A DNA stretch of 36,766 nucleotides from Flavobacteriales bacterium. GTDB lineage: Bacteria; Bacteroidota; Bacteroidia; Flavobacteriales_D; Sanyastnellaceae. The notes under the pieces are model-generated. The model saw only the letters and a program-made list of their open reading frames with translations, searched no databases and was not told the origin of the DNA. Each line of letters starts with the position of its first letter. Position 1 is the first letter of the stretch. Where the stretch lies: assembly GCA_020437755.1 (NCBI GenBank), contig JAGQVX010000024.1, positions 1 through 36,766 of the forward strand, in the 5' to 3' direction. Shown here in pieces: positions 16,904-25,479 of this stretch. Position numbers and translations under genes: made by a program.

Positions 16904-19372
16904 ATGAAAATCTCGTACAACTGGCTTAAAGAATACATCAATACCTCCCGCTCACCTCAGGAAGTCGGAGAAATACTTACCAGCACCGGACTGGAAGTCG
17001 AGGCTATTGAAGAAATCCAATCTGTTCCCGGCGGCCTGCAAGGTATTGTGGTAGGGGAAGTCATCGAAAAAGGTAAGCACCCCGATGCCGATCGCCTGAG
17101 TGTGACACGCGTGAACATCGGTGAAGAAAATCCCTTGCATATTGTCTGCGGGGCGCCCAATGTGGCAGCCGGACAAAAAGTTCTCGTGGCCACAGTGGGA
17201 GCCACACTCCACCCACTCAATGGAGATCCGTTCACGATCAAGAAGGGTAAAATTCGGGGACAAGTTTCCGAGGGTATGATCTGTGCAGAGGACGAATTAG
17301 GTCTTGGCTCCAGCCATGCCGGCATCATGGTACTCCCCGAGTCAGCAACCGTAGGCAGCGCCGCAGCTGATTTTCTGGGGTTGCAAAGCGACTATTGCCT
17401 CGAAATTGGACTTACTCCAAATCGAACAGATGCCATGTGCCACTATGGAGTGGCACGCGACTTAGCCGCTGCACTGCACAATATGGAAGGTATTGACAAT
17501 GAAACGGTAAACCTGACCCTGCCCGACGTATCTGGCTTTCGCGCTTCTGCTGATTGTCCGGTTAAAGTGAACATTGTCGACTCTGATAAGTGCCCGCGAT
17601 ACTGCGGACTGGTTCTCCGAAATATAACCGTTGCAGATTCTCCCGACTGGCTAAAGGATCGGTTGAAGGCAATCGGACTTTCACCCATCAACAACATCGT
17701 TGACATCACCAACTTCGTTATGCACGAATGCGGTCAACCTCTTCACGCCTTTGATCTGAATCAAATCCGCGGTGGTCAGGTTGTGGTAACCACCTTACCT
17801 AATGAGACACGATTTACCACATTGGACGATACTGAACGATCACTCTCGAGTGATGATCTTATGATTTGCAATGCCGAGGCACTCCAAGGCAATGCTAATG
17901 AGGCAGGAATGTGTATCGCCGGAGTTTTCGGGGGAATTCAATCGGGTGTGAGCAACACCACAACCAGTATCTTCCTGGAAAGTGCCTACTTCAATCCTGT
18001 AAGCATTCGAAAAACGGCCCGTTTCCACGGATTGCACACCGATGCCTCTTTCCGTTTCGAACGTGGCGTAGATCCTTCAGATACTCTGTTTGCTATGAAA
18101 CGTGCCGCGCTCCTCATGCAAGAAATTGCAGGAGCTGAAATTGATGGTGGCGTTTACGATAGCAACCCAACTCCATTTGACGGATGTCAAATCACCATCT
18201 CACCCGCACGGGTCAATGAGCTCATCGGACAATCTATCTCTGAGCAAGTGATGGAAAAAATCTTGACCTCACTTGACTTCAATATCCTCAACCGTGATTC
18301 CGGAAAATGGACTATTGAAGCTCCATTGTATCGCGTGGATGTGACACGTGAAGCAGACGTGGTCGAAGAGATTCTTCGTATTTATGGTTACGACAACATT
18401 GCCATGCCTCAAAAACTCAATGCGTCACTATCATTTAGTAAAGGAGTGGATCGGGATGCCATGCAGTACAAAGTATCGGATTACCTGGCATACAACGGAT
18501 GGCATGAAATCATGTCCAATTCCCTCTCTCGTTCAGAATACGCCACATGGATTGAGGATGGTGAAATTACATCTGCTCGCACCGTCCGAATGCTGAATCC
18601 ATTGAGTTCCGATTTGGATGCTATGCGACAATCATTGGTGTTTCAAGGTTTGGAAGCCATTGTGCTGAACCAAAACCACCGAAATGCCGATCTGAAACTT
18701 TTTGAATTTGGAAAGACCTATTTCAGAACTGAGGCAGGCTTTGATGAAAAAGGCATGCTCGCTTTATGGGCTACCGGCAATGTGCATGAGCAAAACTGGG
18801 ACAAGCAAGAGACCCCATCAAGTATTTTCTCGGTTCTTAAGGCAATTGATGGGGCATTCGCCAAATTCAATCTCGACGCTCCTCGCGACGAAATGATGGA
18901 AGGAGATAGTATCTTTGCTCAAAAGCTTATCCGCAAAATCAGAAACAAAGAAGTGATGATTGCGGGCCAAATCCACCCATCGCTGCTCAAGAAATTTGAC
19001 ATTAAATCACCGGTATATTATGCCGAAGTCAAATGGGACAGCCTGCTGGAAATGTTGAGTACAAAACATCCTTCGTTCCATTCATTGCCGAAATTCCCCG
19101 AAATGCGCCGGGATCTTTCCCTCCTTGTCGATACCGGAATCACCTTCCAGCAAATCGAGGGAATTTCAAGGAAACAAGACAAAAAGATTCTCCAGTCTGT
19201 GGGACTTTTTGATGTGTACGAAGGCAAAAACCTACCTGCCGGTAAGAAATCATACGCGGTGAGCTTCACTTTTCGCGATGAAGAACAAACCTTGCGTGAT
19301 AAACAGGTAGATAAAATTATGTCCAAAATCCAGGAATCCCTCAACCGGGAACTTGGAGCTGAACTGCGATAA
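16904..19372 (+). CDS. pheT: Phenylalanine--tRNA ligase beta subunit
   Basis: An 822-residue PheT of normal bacterial length. It forms the alpha2-beta2 synthetase with PheS and charges tRNA-Phe in the cytosol. Domains in order: N-terminal block (MKISYNWLKEYI), EMAP-type tRNA-binding domain at about 40-150 (KHPDADRLSVTRV; VCGAPNV), B3/B4 editing domain at about 210-385, B5 DNA-binding-like domain at about 405-475, catalytic-like core with motif FEFGKTYF at about 600, and a C-terminal anticodon-binding ferredoxin-fold domain at about 728-822 (FPEMRRDLSLLV). pheS is not in this window, as is usual in Bacteroidota. It heads a tight cluster: the acyltransferase gene starts 3 bp after its stop. Confidence 0.97.
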   Translation: MKISYNWLKEYINTSRSPQEVGEILTSTGLEVEAIEEIQSVPGGLQGIVVGEVIEKGKHPDADRLSVTRVNIGEENPLHIVCGAPNVAAGQKVLVATVGATLHPLNGDPFTIKKGKIRGQVSEGMICAEDELGLGSSHAGIMVLPESATVGSAAADFLGLQSDYCLEIGLTPNRTDAMCHYGVARDLAAALHNMEGIDNETVNLTLPDVSGFRASADCPVKVNIVDSDKCPRYCGLVLRNITVADSPDWLKDRLKAIGLSPINNIVDITNFVMHECGQPLHAFDLNQIRGGQVVVTTLPNETRFTTLDDTERSLSSDDLMICNAEALQGNANEAGMCIAGVFGGIQSGVSNTTTSIFLESAYFNPVSIRKTARFHGLHTDASFRFERGVDPSDTLFAMKRAALLMQEIAGAEIDGGVYDSNPTPFDGCQITISPARVNELIGQSISEQVMEKILTSLDFNILNRDSGKWTIEAPLYRVDVTREADVVEEILRIYGYDNIAMPQKLNASLSFSKGVDRDAMQYKVSDYLAYNGWHEIMSNSLSRSEYATWIEDGEITSARTVRMLNPLSSDLDAMRQSLVFQGLEAIVLNQNHRNADLKLFEFGKTYFRTEAGFDEKGMLALWATGNVHEQNWDKQETPSSIFSVLKAIDGAFAKFNLDAPRDEMMEGDSIFAQKLIRKIRNKEVMIAGQIHPSLLKKFDIKSPVYYAEVKWDSLLEMLSTKHPSFHSLPKFPEMRRDLSLLVDTGITFQQIEGISRKQDKKILQSVGLFDVYEGKNLPAGKKSYAVSFTFRDEEQTLRDKQVDKIMSKIQESLNRELGAELR
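18853..18866 (+). repeat. Dispersed motif copy (14 bp exact)
   Basis: GGCATTCGCCAAAT lies inside pheT, read as G-A-F-A-K-F. The 13-bp core is exact; only the 15th base differs from the full motif. Confidence 0.7.
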
Positions 19373-19375
19373 AAC

Positions 19376-20728
19376 GTGCAAATACGAGGACGTAGATTTT
19401 CATTGGGCTATTGGATTCTTGAACCTCCGGTCAAGATGGCAATGCGTGTCTTTTACCGACGTATAAAATGCGTAGGGAAAGAGCGTATTCCCAATTCCGA
19501 TAAACTCACCATTCTCGTGGCAAATCATCAAAACGGCATGATGGATCCGTTCATCTGCTGTGCCTTCGCGCCGCGCCAATTGCATTGGCTAACCAGAGCT
19601 GATATTTTTAGGTCTACCGTAGCTCGAAAGCTTCTGATGCACCTCAACATGCTTCCTGTGTATCGAGAACGTGATAAAGTAGACGACTTGCATGACCGCA
19701 ATGCGAAGGTGTTCTCCATTTGCTACGAACGTATGGCGCAAGGCAGCATTATTTGCATGTTCCCTGAAGGTAACCACAATCATGTCAAGCACCTTCGCCC
19801 TCTAAAAAAAGGCATCGCCCGTGTGGCATTTGGCGCCTGGGAATCTACAGGAAAATCACGCGAAGTACAGGTGATTCCCACCGGACTGGAATATAGTGCA
19901 TTCAACAAATTTCGCAGCAACCTCCTACTGAATTTTGGAGAACCTATTAGTCTTACACCATTCATTGAAGATTACGAAAAGAATCCGGCAATTGGCATGA
20001 ACCGCTTCATTGTGGAAGTGCGAAACCGACTGAAAGATCAAATGATCAACATTCCCACCGGAGACTTATATGACTTTACTGAAGCTTCGAGATATATTGG
20101 CACAAACATCTTTCTCAAAAAGCTTGAACATAAGCCGGGACTTTACACTGAGTTTTTGGCATATCAAGCCTACACCCGCTTTCTCTCACTCAGCGACAAG
20201 GAAGACGATGAATTTGCCTCAACTCGTAAATCTTTTATGGCCGTGCATCGCCAGATTGAAAAACTGAAAATTCCAACTGAATACTTAGAAGAAGCTGTCT
20301 CCAATGCACGAAGCGCTGTTCCATATCAGATAGCAATGGCCTTGCTTTTTTTGCCGGCACTTTTAGGGATAGTTGTCAATGGAATCACCGGGTATCTGAT
20401 CCATGAATTTGTGAAGAATAAAATTAAGGACGTCCATTTCAAAAGCTCCATCATGTTCTTTGCCGGTATCTTCACACTTCCCATTATGTGGGTGGTTTTA
20501 TACCTGATTCTCGGACTGGTAACTCAAAACTGGTGGCTTTCACTTATCGCAATTCCCGCTGGCTTGATTTCCGGATGGATCAGCTTGATATTCCACGACT
20601 TCCACTTGAAAGCCAAAACAGCACGTTGGGTGCGCAAAGGCAGGTCGGGAAAAGATGCATTGGCAGAATCGTATCTGGGCATTCGCCAAAAGGTAATCGC
20701 CGCAATTACATTTCAATTGAACAACTAG
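19376..20728 (+). CDS. PlsC-like 1-acylglycerol-3-phosphate acyltransferase family protein
   Basis: A 450-residue acyltransferase of the glycerol-phosphate family. The active-site block NHQNGMMDP (H51, D57) has five residues between His and Asp, one more than the classical H-x4-D. The second block FPEGNHN at 129-135 binds the phosphate. The C-terminal third has hydrophobic segments at about 318-345 and 358-400, so it is anchored to the inner membrane. It should transfer acyl chains to lysophosphatidate or a related lipid. GTG at 19376, 3 bp after the pheT stop, is preferred because residues 1-20 look like the usual amphipathic start; ATG at 19436 is the alternative. A dispersed-motif copy lies near its 3' end. 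Confidence 0.85.
   Translation: MQIRGRRFSLGYWILEPPVKMAMRVFYRRIKCVGKERIPNSDKLTILVANHQNGMMDPFICCAFAPRQLHWLTRADIFRSTVARKLLMHLNMLPVYRERDKVDDLHDRNAKVFSICYERMAQGSIICMFPEGNHNHVKHLRPLKKGIARVAFGAWESTGKSREVQVIPTGLEYSAFNKFRSNLLLNFGEPISLTPFIEDYEKNPAIGMNRFIVEVRNRLKDQMINIPTGDLYDFTEASRYIGTNIFLKKLEHKPGLYTEFLAYQAYTRFLSLSDKEDDEFASTRKSFMAVHRQIEKLKIPTEYLEEAVSNARSAVPYQIAMALLFLPALLGIVVNGITGYLIHEFVKNKIKDVHFKSSIMFFAGIFTLPIMWVVLYLILGLVTQNWWLSLIAIPAGLISGWISLIFHDFHLKAKTARWVRKGRSGKDALAESYLGIRQKVIAAITFQLNN
20678..20692 (+). repeat. Dispersed motif copy (core exact, 14/15)
   Basis: GGCATTCGCCAAAAG, with the 13-bp core exact, lies near the 3' end of the acyltransferase gene, read as L-G-I-R-Q-K, a different frame from the pheT copy. 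Confidence 0.7.
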
Positions 20729-20731
20729 ATC

Positions 20732-21790
20732 ATGTACACAAGCATAAATGGTATTCAACACCTGGGTGTCGCAGTCACAGATATGGATCAATCCCTGGCT
20801 TACTTCAGAAAGCATTTGGGAATGGATGTGCCTTTCTTTGACTCCATTGCCGACGCACCGTTGATGGACATTTACACCCGAAATTCAACTATAACCAAAC
20901 GGGCCAGCATGATCTTGAATCTTCAGGGCGGCTGCGCCATGGAGGTCATCCGCCCCACTTCATTTGAACCTCAAAAACCCGTTTTCAAAGTCCGCTTTGG
21001 AGACTTGGGAATACTTGCCGGAAGAGTGAAATGCAAATCGATTGAGGATTCACATGTCCAGGTAAAAGCAAACGGAGCAAAACATGTCTCCGACATTGTA
21101 ACAACACCAGACGGTAAAAGGGTATTCTCAATCGAAGACCTGGATGGAAATTGGTTCTTCTTCGAAGAAGGCTCTGATTGGTTTGTTTCCACCGGTCATC
21201 ACAGCGGCGGAATCTGTGGCTGCATGATGGGAGTTTCTAATATGGACCTAAGCTGGGCGTTCTATCGTGATCAAATGGGTTATGATCAGCTCGTTTACGA
21301 TGAAGAAGGGGTATTTGATGATTTGCTTCACTTGCCGGGTGGTGACCGAACTATGCGACGTGTGCGGATTACCCAGTCTACCAAGACTCTAGGGAATTTT
21401 GGAAAGGTAGCCGGACAAACCTACATTGAATTGGTACAGGTCATGGATGGAGACCATCGCTACATTTACGAAGATCGTATTTGGGCCGACACCGGCTTTG
21501 TGCATTTAGGATTCGATGTTAAGGGGATGAAAGTAGTTGAAAAGAATCTTACCACTGCCGGCTTCCCGTTTACTTGTGATAGCAGCAATTCTCTTCATAT
21601 GGGTAAAACACGCGTTCATTGCGTGTATATAGATGACCCCGATAAAATCTGGCTGGAACTCATCGAAGTGTACAAGATCCCACTGGTAGAAAAATGGGGA
21701 TTGTTCCTGAACGTCGAAAAACGTGACCCACGCAAACCCCTTCCCGATTATATGCTCAAGGCCCTGAAATTCTCCAGAATTAAAGAATAA
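20732..21790 (+). CDS. Two-domain VOC (glyoxalase/HPPD-like) protein
   Basis: A 352-residue protein with two vicinal-oxygen-chelate domains. The first (about 5-150) has H10 (IQHLGVAVTDMDQSLAYF) and E71 (CAMEVIRP) as likely metal ligands. The second (about 180-320) has TGFVHLGFDV and KIWLELIEVY, again supplying His and Glu. The arrangement recalls 4-hydroxyphenylpyruvate dioxygenase and ring-cleavage dioxygenases, but the C-terminal HPPD signature is missing, so the substrate is unknown. It starts 3 bp after the acyltransferase stop and likely belongs to the pheT transcript. A weak CGAGC/GCTCG hairpin downstream is not a convincing terminator. Confidence 0.8.
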   Translation: MYTSINGIQHLGVAVTDMDQSLAYFRKHLGMDVPFFDSIADAPLMDIYTRNSTITKRASMILNLQGGCAMEVIRPTSFEPQKPVFKVRFGDLGILAGRVKCKSIEDSHVQVKANGAKHVSDIVTTPDGKRVFSIEDLDGNWFFFEEGSDWFVSTGHHSGGICGCMMGVSNMDLSWAFYRDQMGYDQLVYDEEGVFDDLLHLPGGDRTMRRVRITQSTKTLGNFGKVAGQTYIELVQVMDGDHRYIYEDRIWADTGFVHLGFDVKGMKVVEKNLTTAGFPFTCDSSNSLHMGKTRVHCVYIDDPDKIWLELIEVYKIPLVEKWGLFLNVEKRDPRKPLPDYMLKALKFSRIKE

Positions 21791-21852
21791 CCCAATAGGG
21801 AATCTCAATGTAACGAGCTGTAACACTGTCTATTAAGGCTCGCTTTCGGTTT

Positions 21853-21872
21853 TTGGCACAAGACTTGCTTTT
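21853..21872 (+). promoter_or_regulatory. Sigma-54 (-24/-12) promoter
   Basis: TTGGCACAAGACTTGCT contains TGGCAC-N5-TTGCT. The invariant GG (21855-21856) and GC (21867-21868) are separated by 10 bp, the fixed sigma-54 spacing. The expected transcription start is near 21880, about 30 nt before the ATG of the DUF4476 gene. A sigma-54 promoter needs an enhancer-binding activator, and none is encoded in this window. Confidence 0.7.
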
Positions 21873-21896
21873 GATGGGCATGTTTAACTAATTAAT

Positions 21897-21902
21897 GGAG
21901 GG
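21897..21902 (+). promoter_or_regulatory. Strong Shine-Dalgarno deciding the DUF4476 start
   Basis: GGAGGG lies 7 nt before ATG 21910. Strong Shine-Dalgarno sites are rare in this window and in Bacteroidota. It overlaps the alternative ATG at 21895, which makes 21910 the better start. Confidence 0.65.
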
Positions 21903-21909
21903 CCATAAA

Positions 21910-22728
21910 ATGAAAGCTCAATTACATTTCCGCAACTCCGATTCTGGAAGAAACGGATTGCACCTCAATCTGGGAATTGCTTTTATCCTTTTGTTGGGCC
22001 TCTCGATGTTAGCCACGGCTGCCATGGCGAGGGGTTCCGAACTCAACCTGACCACCTGGGATAAAGGCACATTCGAAGTAGAATTCGATCACCAGTATTT
22101 TTTTTCCAACAATTCCTTCAACCTCAATAACCTGCAGCCGGGCAGTTACCGATTGAAAGTAACACGCCAACAGCACAATCCTTATGGCTATGGTGGTGGC
22201 AAGGTGAGTATACTGTATGATGGATTCATTGAAATTCCTTCTCAATCTTGTGTGGATGCACAAGTGCATCGTGGAAACCAACTTAAAGTAATACGGGTTA
22301 CCCATTTGGCGAATGCCTACACGGCCTGCTCGAATCCATACTCGGATCCGTACCACGGCAATCACAACAACAATCACCACAATAACGGTAACAATGGATA
22401 TGGATCTTGCGGAGGTGGTATGGGTTACGCAGCTCCTGCATGCATGTGCCACAGCGATTTCCAGCGGATTATCAGACAAATACGGGATGCCTGTTTTGAA
22501 AGTGACAAGTTGGTCATCGCCCGCCAGTCTCTGCGAAATCAATGGGTAAGCAGCGATCAGGTGCGACAAATTATGAAGCAGTTCTCATTTGAATCGACCA
22601 AACTCGAATTTGCAAAATTCGCTTTCCACCGGGTAGTGGACCCTGACAGGTACTATATAGTGAACAGTGAGTTCTGCTTCAGCAGCAGCATTCGCGAACT
22701 GGATCAATACATTAACGGGTGTCACTGA
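21910..22728 (+). CDS. Exported DUF4476 protein with Asn/His/Gly-rich linker
   Basis: A 272-residue protein. After a charged N-terminus, a hydrophobic segment at about 20-42 (IAFILLLGLSMLATAAMA) acts as a signal peptide. Residues about 45-130 form a beta-rich domain (TFEVEFDHQYF; LQPGSYRLKVTR). A low-complexity linker of Asn, His and Gly (NHNNNHHNNGNNGYG) with several Cys follows, then a C-terminal DUF4476 domain at about 178-270 of repeated helices (FQRIIRQIRDACFESDKL; VRQIMKQFSFESTKLEFAK). DUF4476 has no known activity; the His-rich linker might bind metal. It is exported to the periplasm or surface. It stands alone between a sigma-54 promoter and a terminator, so it is probably expressed as a single conditional gene. 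Confidence 0.85.
   Translation: MKAQLHFRNSDSGRNGLHLNLGIAFILLLGLSMLATAAMARGSELNLTTWDKGTFEVEFDHQYFFSNNSFNLNNLQPGSYRLKVTRQQHNPYGYGGGKVSILYDGFIEIPSQSCVDAQVHRGNQLKVIRVTHLANAYTACSNPYSDPYHGNHNNNHHNNGNNGYGSCGGGMGYAAPACMCHSDFQRIIRQIRDACFESDKLVIARQSLRNQWVSSDQVRQIMKQFSFESTKLEFAKFAFHRVVDPDRYYIVNSEFCFSSSIRELDQYINGCH
22303..22317 (-). repeat. Dispersed motif copy (exact 15-mer)
   Basis: CATTTGGCGAATGCC, all 15 bases, lies inside the DUF4476 gene just before the low-complexity linker, read as H-L-A-N-A-Y. Confidence 0.75.
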
Positions 22729-22754
22729 TACCAGCTATACAAACTCAGAAAAAC

Positions 22755-22781
22755 AAAAAAGCGTCTTCGGGCGCTTTTTTT
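22755..22781. terminator. Bidirectional intrinsic terminator
   Basis: The stem GCGTC-TTCG-GGCGC (22761-22774) has a stable TTCG loop. Six A precede it and seven T follow it, so it can end transcripts from both sides: the DUF4476 gene (+) and the SDR gene (-), whose stop codon at 22780 overlaps the T-run. Confidence 0.88.
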
Positions 22782-23571
22782 ATGCGGCCGATTGCTTTTT
22801 AAGTACGCGAAAAAATATGTTTGGAAAGCACTTGCTCAGCCATACGGCAAACCGTCCTTTAGTGCCTATTACGATTTCCTTTTTCCCTCTGGCCTCAGCT
22901 TTTGCAATAGACTTTGCACATGCTTCGGGTGACATACCTTCCTGAAGGCGGGCGTCTTTTTGACCATTGGCTTTTCCGGTATTATCAAGGGCATTTTCGT
23001 CAATCGATGTCGCTACAAAAGACGGACATGCCAACAACACCTTCACACCTTGCTCATCAAGCTCCAACCGAAGGGATTCATAAAACCCGTGCAACGCATG
23101 CTTCGCCGCCGCGTATGCCGAACGCTGAAAAAAGCCAAACTTGCCTGACAAACTACTTACCACAACAATAGAAGGCTTCCGGCTTTGGAGGAGATAGGGT
23201 AAAGCCGCTTTCGTAAGTCCAACGTTGCCAAAATAATTAATCTGCATGATGCGTCGGTCCACCTCCATCGTGGTTTGAATAGCTTCGCTGCGCTGGCTAA
23301 TCCCGGCGTTGTTGATCAATAAATCAACCCCTCCAAAATGCTCTTGAGCTCGTATAACAGTAGCCTCGAGTTGTCCTGAATCTTCCAGATCAAGATACTC
23401 CACGGCTACCGATTTGGAGGCTTGTTGCTCCTCAACCCATACCTTAAGACGTTCCGTATTTCGCGCAAAAAGCACTAACCTGCACCCCCGCTCTAAATAG
23501 ACTTTAGCCAGCGCTCTCCCTATGCCTGATGAGGCACCGGTAATCCATACAATTCGATTCGACTGCGTCAC
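22780..23571 (-). CDS. Short-chain dehydrogenase/reductase
   Basis: A 263-residue classical SDR oxidoreductase using NAD(P). The cofactor-binding TGASSGIG is at residues 11-18 and NNAG at 87-90. The catalytic set is the serine in VVVSSLSG (139-142), Y153 and K157 (SAYAAAKHAL). A basic residue pair after strand 2 (LFARNTERL) favours NADP. The C-terminus after about 225 is basic and hydrophobic, as in DltE/YqjQ-like SDRs, and may touch the membrane. The substrate is unknown. The start is GTG at 23571: an in-frame TGA lies 3 nt upstream and no other start precedes the Rossmann motif. A perfect -7 element sits 4 bp upstream, so the mRNA may be leaderless. Confidence 0.9.
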   Translation of the reverse strand: MTQSNRIVWITGASSGIGRALAKVYLERGCRLVLFARNTERLKVWVEEQQASKSVAVEYLDLEDSGQLEATVIRAQEHFGGVDLLINNAGISQRSEAIQTTMEVDRRIMQINYFGNVGLTKAALPYLLQSRKPSIVVVSSLSGKFGFFQRSAYAAAKHALHGFYESLRLELDEQGVKVLLACPSFVATSIDENALDNTGKANGQKDARLQEGMSPEACAKSIAKAEARGKKEIVIGTKGRFAVWLSKCFPNIFFRVLKKQSAA

Positions 23572-23575
23572 GCCT

Positions 23576-23583
23576 CAAAGGTA
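23576..23583 (-). promoter_or_regulatory. -7 promoter element abutting the SDR start
   Basis: TACCTTTG on the minus strand matches TAnnTTTG fully and ends 4 bp before the GTG start codon. Transcription would begin at or beside the start codon. There is no -33 TTG at the normal spacing. Confidence 0.4.
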
Positions 23584-23730
23584 TGCATTCCATGCTTTAA
23601 GAGCAGTTGGTTCAAATGTGACTAAATGCCGTTCAACATTCTCAGGAACTTAGTAATTTGCCGAATGGCTAGATATGCAACACCATGATGTTGTTAAGAG
23701 AGAGTTAACCCACCCTTAATATTTCGCGCC

Positions 23731-23738
23731 TAAATTTG
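23731..23738 (+). promoter_or_regulatory. -7 promoter element for the PhoB/PhoR-like operon
   Basis: TAAATTTG matches TAnnTTTG fully and lies 20 bp before the response-regulator ATG, predicting a leader of about 15 nt. Confidence 0.55.
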
Positions 23739-23758
23739 CACTGTAAATTGAAAGACAC

Positions 23759-24433
23759 ATGAGCAAGAAAAAGATACTTCTCGTAGACGACGATCCGGAT
23801 ATTCTAGACCTTGTGAGGTATAACCTGGAAAAGGAGTCCTATGAAGTATACACCGCTCCCAATGGACGTGAAGGTCTGGAGGTTGCCAAAAAAGTGCTTC
23901 CCGACCTCATCATCCTGGACGTCATGATGCCGGAAATGGACGGAATGGAAACGTGCATGCACCTGCGCGAAATTCCCGTGCTGAATTCGAGCGTCATTGC
24001 CTTCCTCACCGCCAGAGGTGAAGATTACAGTCAAATTGCCGGATTCGATGCCGGTGCAGATGATTACATCACGAAACCAATCAAACCACGGGTATTGGTG
24101 AGCCGGGTAAAAGCATTAATGCGGCGCCAGGAACAAAACGCCGGGAAGAACAATCAGGGCAGCAATGGCATTACCATCGACAAGGAACGATACGTAGTAA
24201 TGACCGATGGAGAAGAATTAACACTCCCTAAGAAAGAATTTGAATTGCTTGCCCTGCTCGTTTCACAACCCGGACGCGTATTTACTCGCGAAATAATCCT
24301 TTCGAGCGTGTGGGGGAACGATGTTATCGTAGGTGACAGAACTATCGACGTACACATTCGCAAGCTCCGTGAAAAACTTGGTGATCATTATTTTAAGACA
24401 GTTAAAGGCGTAGGTTATAAATTTGAAGCCTAA
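23759..24433 (+). CDS. OmpR/PhoB-family response regulator
   Basis: A 224-residue regulator. The receiver spans 1-120 with acidic residues D10-D12, phospho-acceptor D54 (LIILDVMMPEMDG), T84 and K106. The C-terminal winged helix of the OmpR/PhoB type spans about 130-222 (LPKKEFELLALLVSQPGRV; RTIDVHIRKLREKLG; VKGVGYKFEA). It binds DNA as a dimer after phosphorylation. The kinase gene overlaps its stop by one base (TAATG), so the two are translated together and form a cognate pair. The target genes cannot be inferred. Confidence 0.95.
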   Translation: MSKKKILLVDDDPDILDLVRYNLEKESYEVYTAPNGREGLEVAKKVLPDLIILDVMMPEMDGMETCMHLREIPVLNSSVIAFLTARGEDYSQIAGFDAGADDYITKPIKPRVLVSRVKALMRRQEQNAGKNNQGSNGITIDKERYVVMTDGEELTLPKKEFELLALLVSQPGRVFTREIILSSVWGNDVIVGDRTIDVHIRKLREKLGDHYFKTVKGVGYKFEA

Positions 24434-25479
24434 TGGCTTTTGATACACCGAGAAACATTGCCCTGAACACGGCAATGCTCATTGCGCTTGCGTCAGCATT
24501 CACAAGCATTTTAGTTCAATATTGGAGCACTGGTTCAGTGACCTGGCTTACGGTTATTGTCTTCGTGGTGGCTTTTGGAGTGGCTTTCCTGATCATTAAT
24601 TGGTCGATCAAGCGTTTTATCTATGACAAGGTAAAAATCATCTACAAGACCATCCACCGGGTGAAGAGTTCCAAGGAACGGCGCACTGAGATTTTGGACA
24701 ACGATGATCCACTTGATCGGGTCAGAGAAGATGTATTGGACTGGGCTGAGCACAAGGTTGAAGAAATCCAGGTACTTAAGGAAAAGGACACCTACCGCAG
24801 GGAATTTATCGGCAACCTCTCGCACGAACTCAAGACCCCTGTTTTCAACATTCAGGGGTACGTCTTGACCCTTCTTGAAGGCGCACTCGAAGACCCGCGA
24901 ATCAACCGGACGTTCCTTGAAAAAGTGGAGAAGAGTACTGAACGCATGGTGGCCTTGCTGGAGGATCTCGATTCCATTGCAAAAATTGAAACAGGAAAGA
25001 TTGAGCTCAATCTCACCAATTTCAATGTTGTAGAATTGGTGCATTCTGTGGTGGATAGTTTAGAGCACAAGGCCAAAAAAAGACATATCCGTTTGTTCGT
25101 CAAAGACCTTGGTGAACGCCCCATTACAGTTCGCGCCGATAAAATGAAGATCGAACAGGTATTGGTCAATTTAGTCGTGAACTCGATAAACTATGGGGTA
25201 GAAAACGGGGAAACACGAATACGTTTTTACGACATGGAGGATACCATTTTGGTTGAAGTCTCCGACAATGGAATTGGGATCGCTGAAGAGCATCTTCCAC
25301 GCTTATTCGAGCGATTTTACCGGGTGGACAAAAGTCGCGACAGAAATCAGGGTGGTACTGGACTTGGGCTGGCTATTGTCAAACACATCATTGACCTGCA
25401 CGGTCAAACGATCAACGTACGCAGCACGGAAGGTGTGGGGTCAACCTTTTCATTTACGCTGAAAAAGTCCCGTTCCTAA
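24433..25479 (+). CDS. PhoR-like membrane sensor histidine kinase
   Basis: A 348-residue kinase with two membrane segments at about 10-30 and 37-57 joined by a loop of only about 6 residues. It therefore has essentially no periplasmic sensor and probably senses within the membrane or through a partner. A linker with charged helix follows (about 60-120), then HisKA with H131 (FIGNLSHELKTPVFNIQGY). The ATPase domain has N-box VLVNLVVNSINYG, DNGIGI and GGTGLGLAIVKHI. It is co-translated with the PhoB-like regulator. Its last 30 bp overlap the convergent hydrolase gene on the other strand. Confidence 0.94.
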   Translation: MAFDTPRNIALNTAMLIALASAFTSILVQYWSTGSVTWLTVIVFVVAFGVAFLIINWSIKRFIYDKVKIIYKTIHRVKSSKERRTEILDNDDPLDRVREDVLDWAEHKVEEIQVLKEKDTYRREFIGNLSHELKTPVFNIQGYVLTLLEGALEDPRINRTFLEKVEKSTERMVALLEDLDSIAKIETGKIELNLTNFNVVELVHSVVDSLEHKAKKRHIRLFVKDLGERPITVRADKMKIEQVLVNLVVNSINYGVENGETRIRFYDMEDTILVEVSDNGIGIAEEHLPRLFERFYRVDKSRDRNQGGTGLGLAIVKHIIDLHGQTINVRSTEGVGSTFSFTLKKSRS

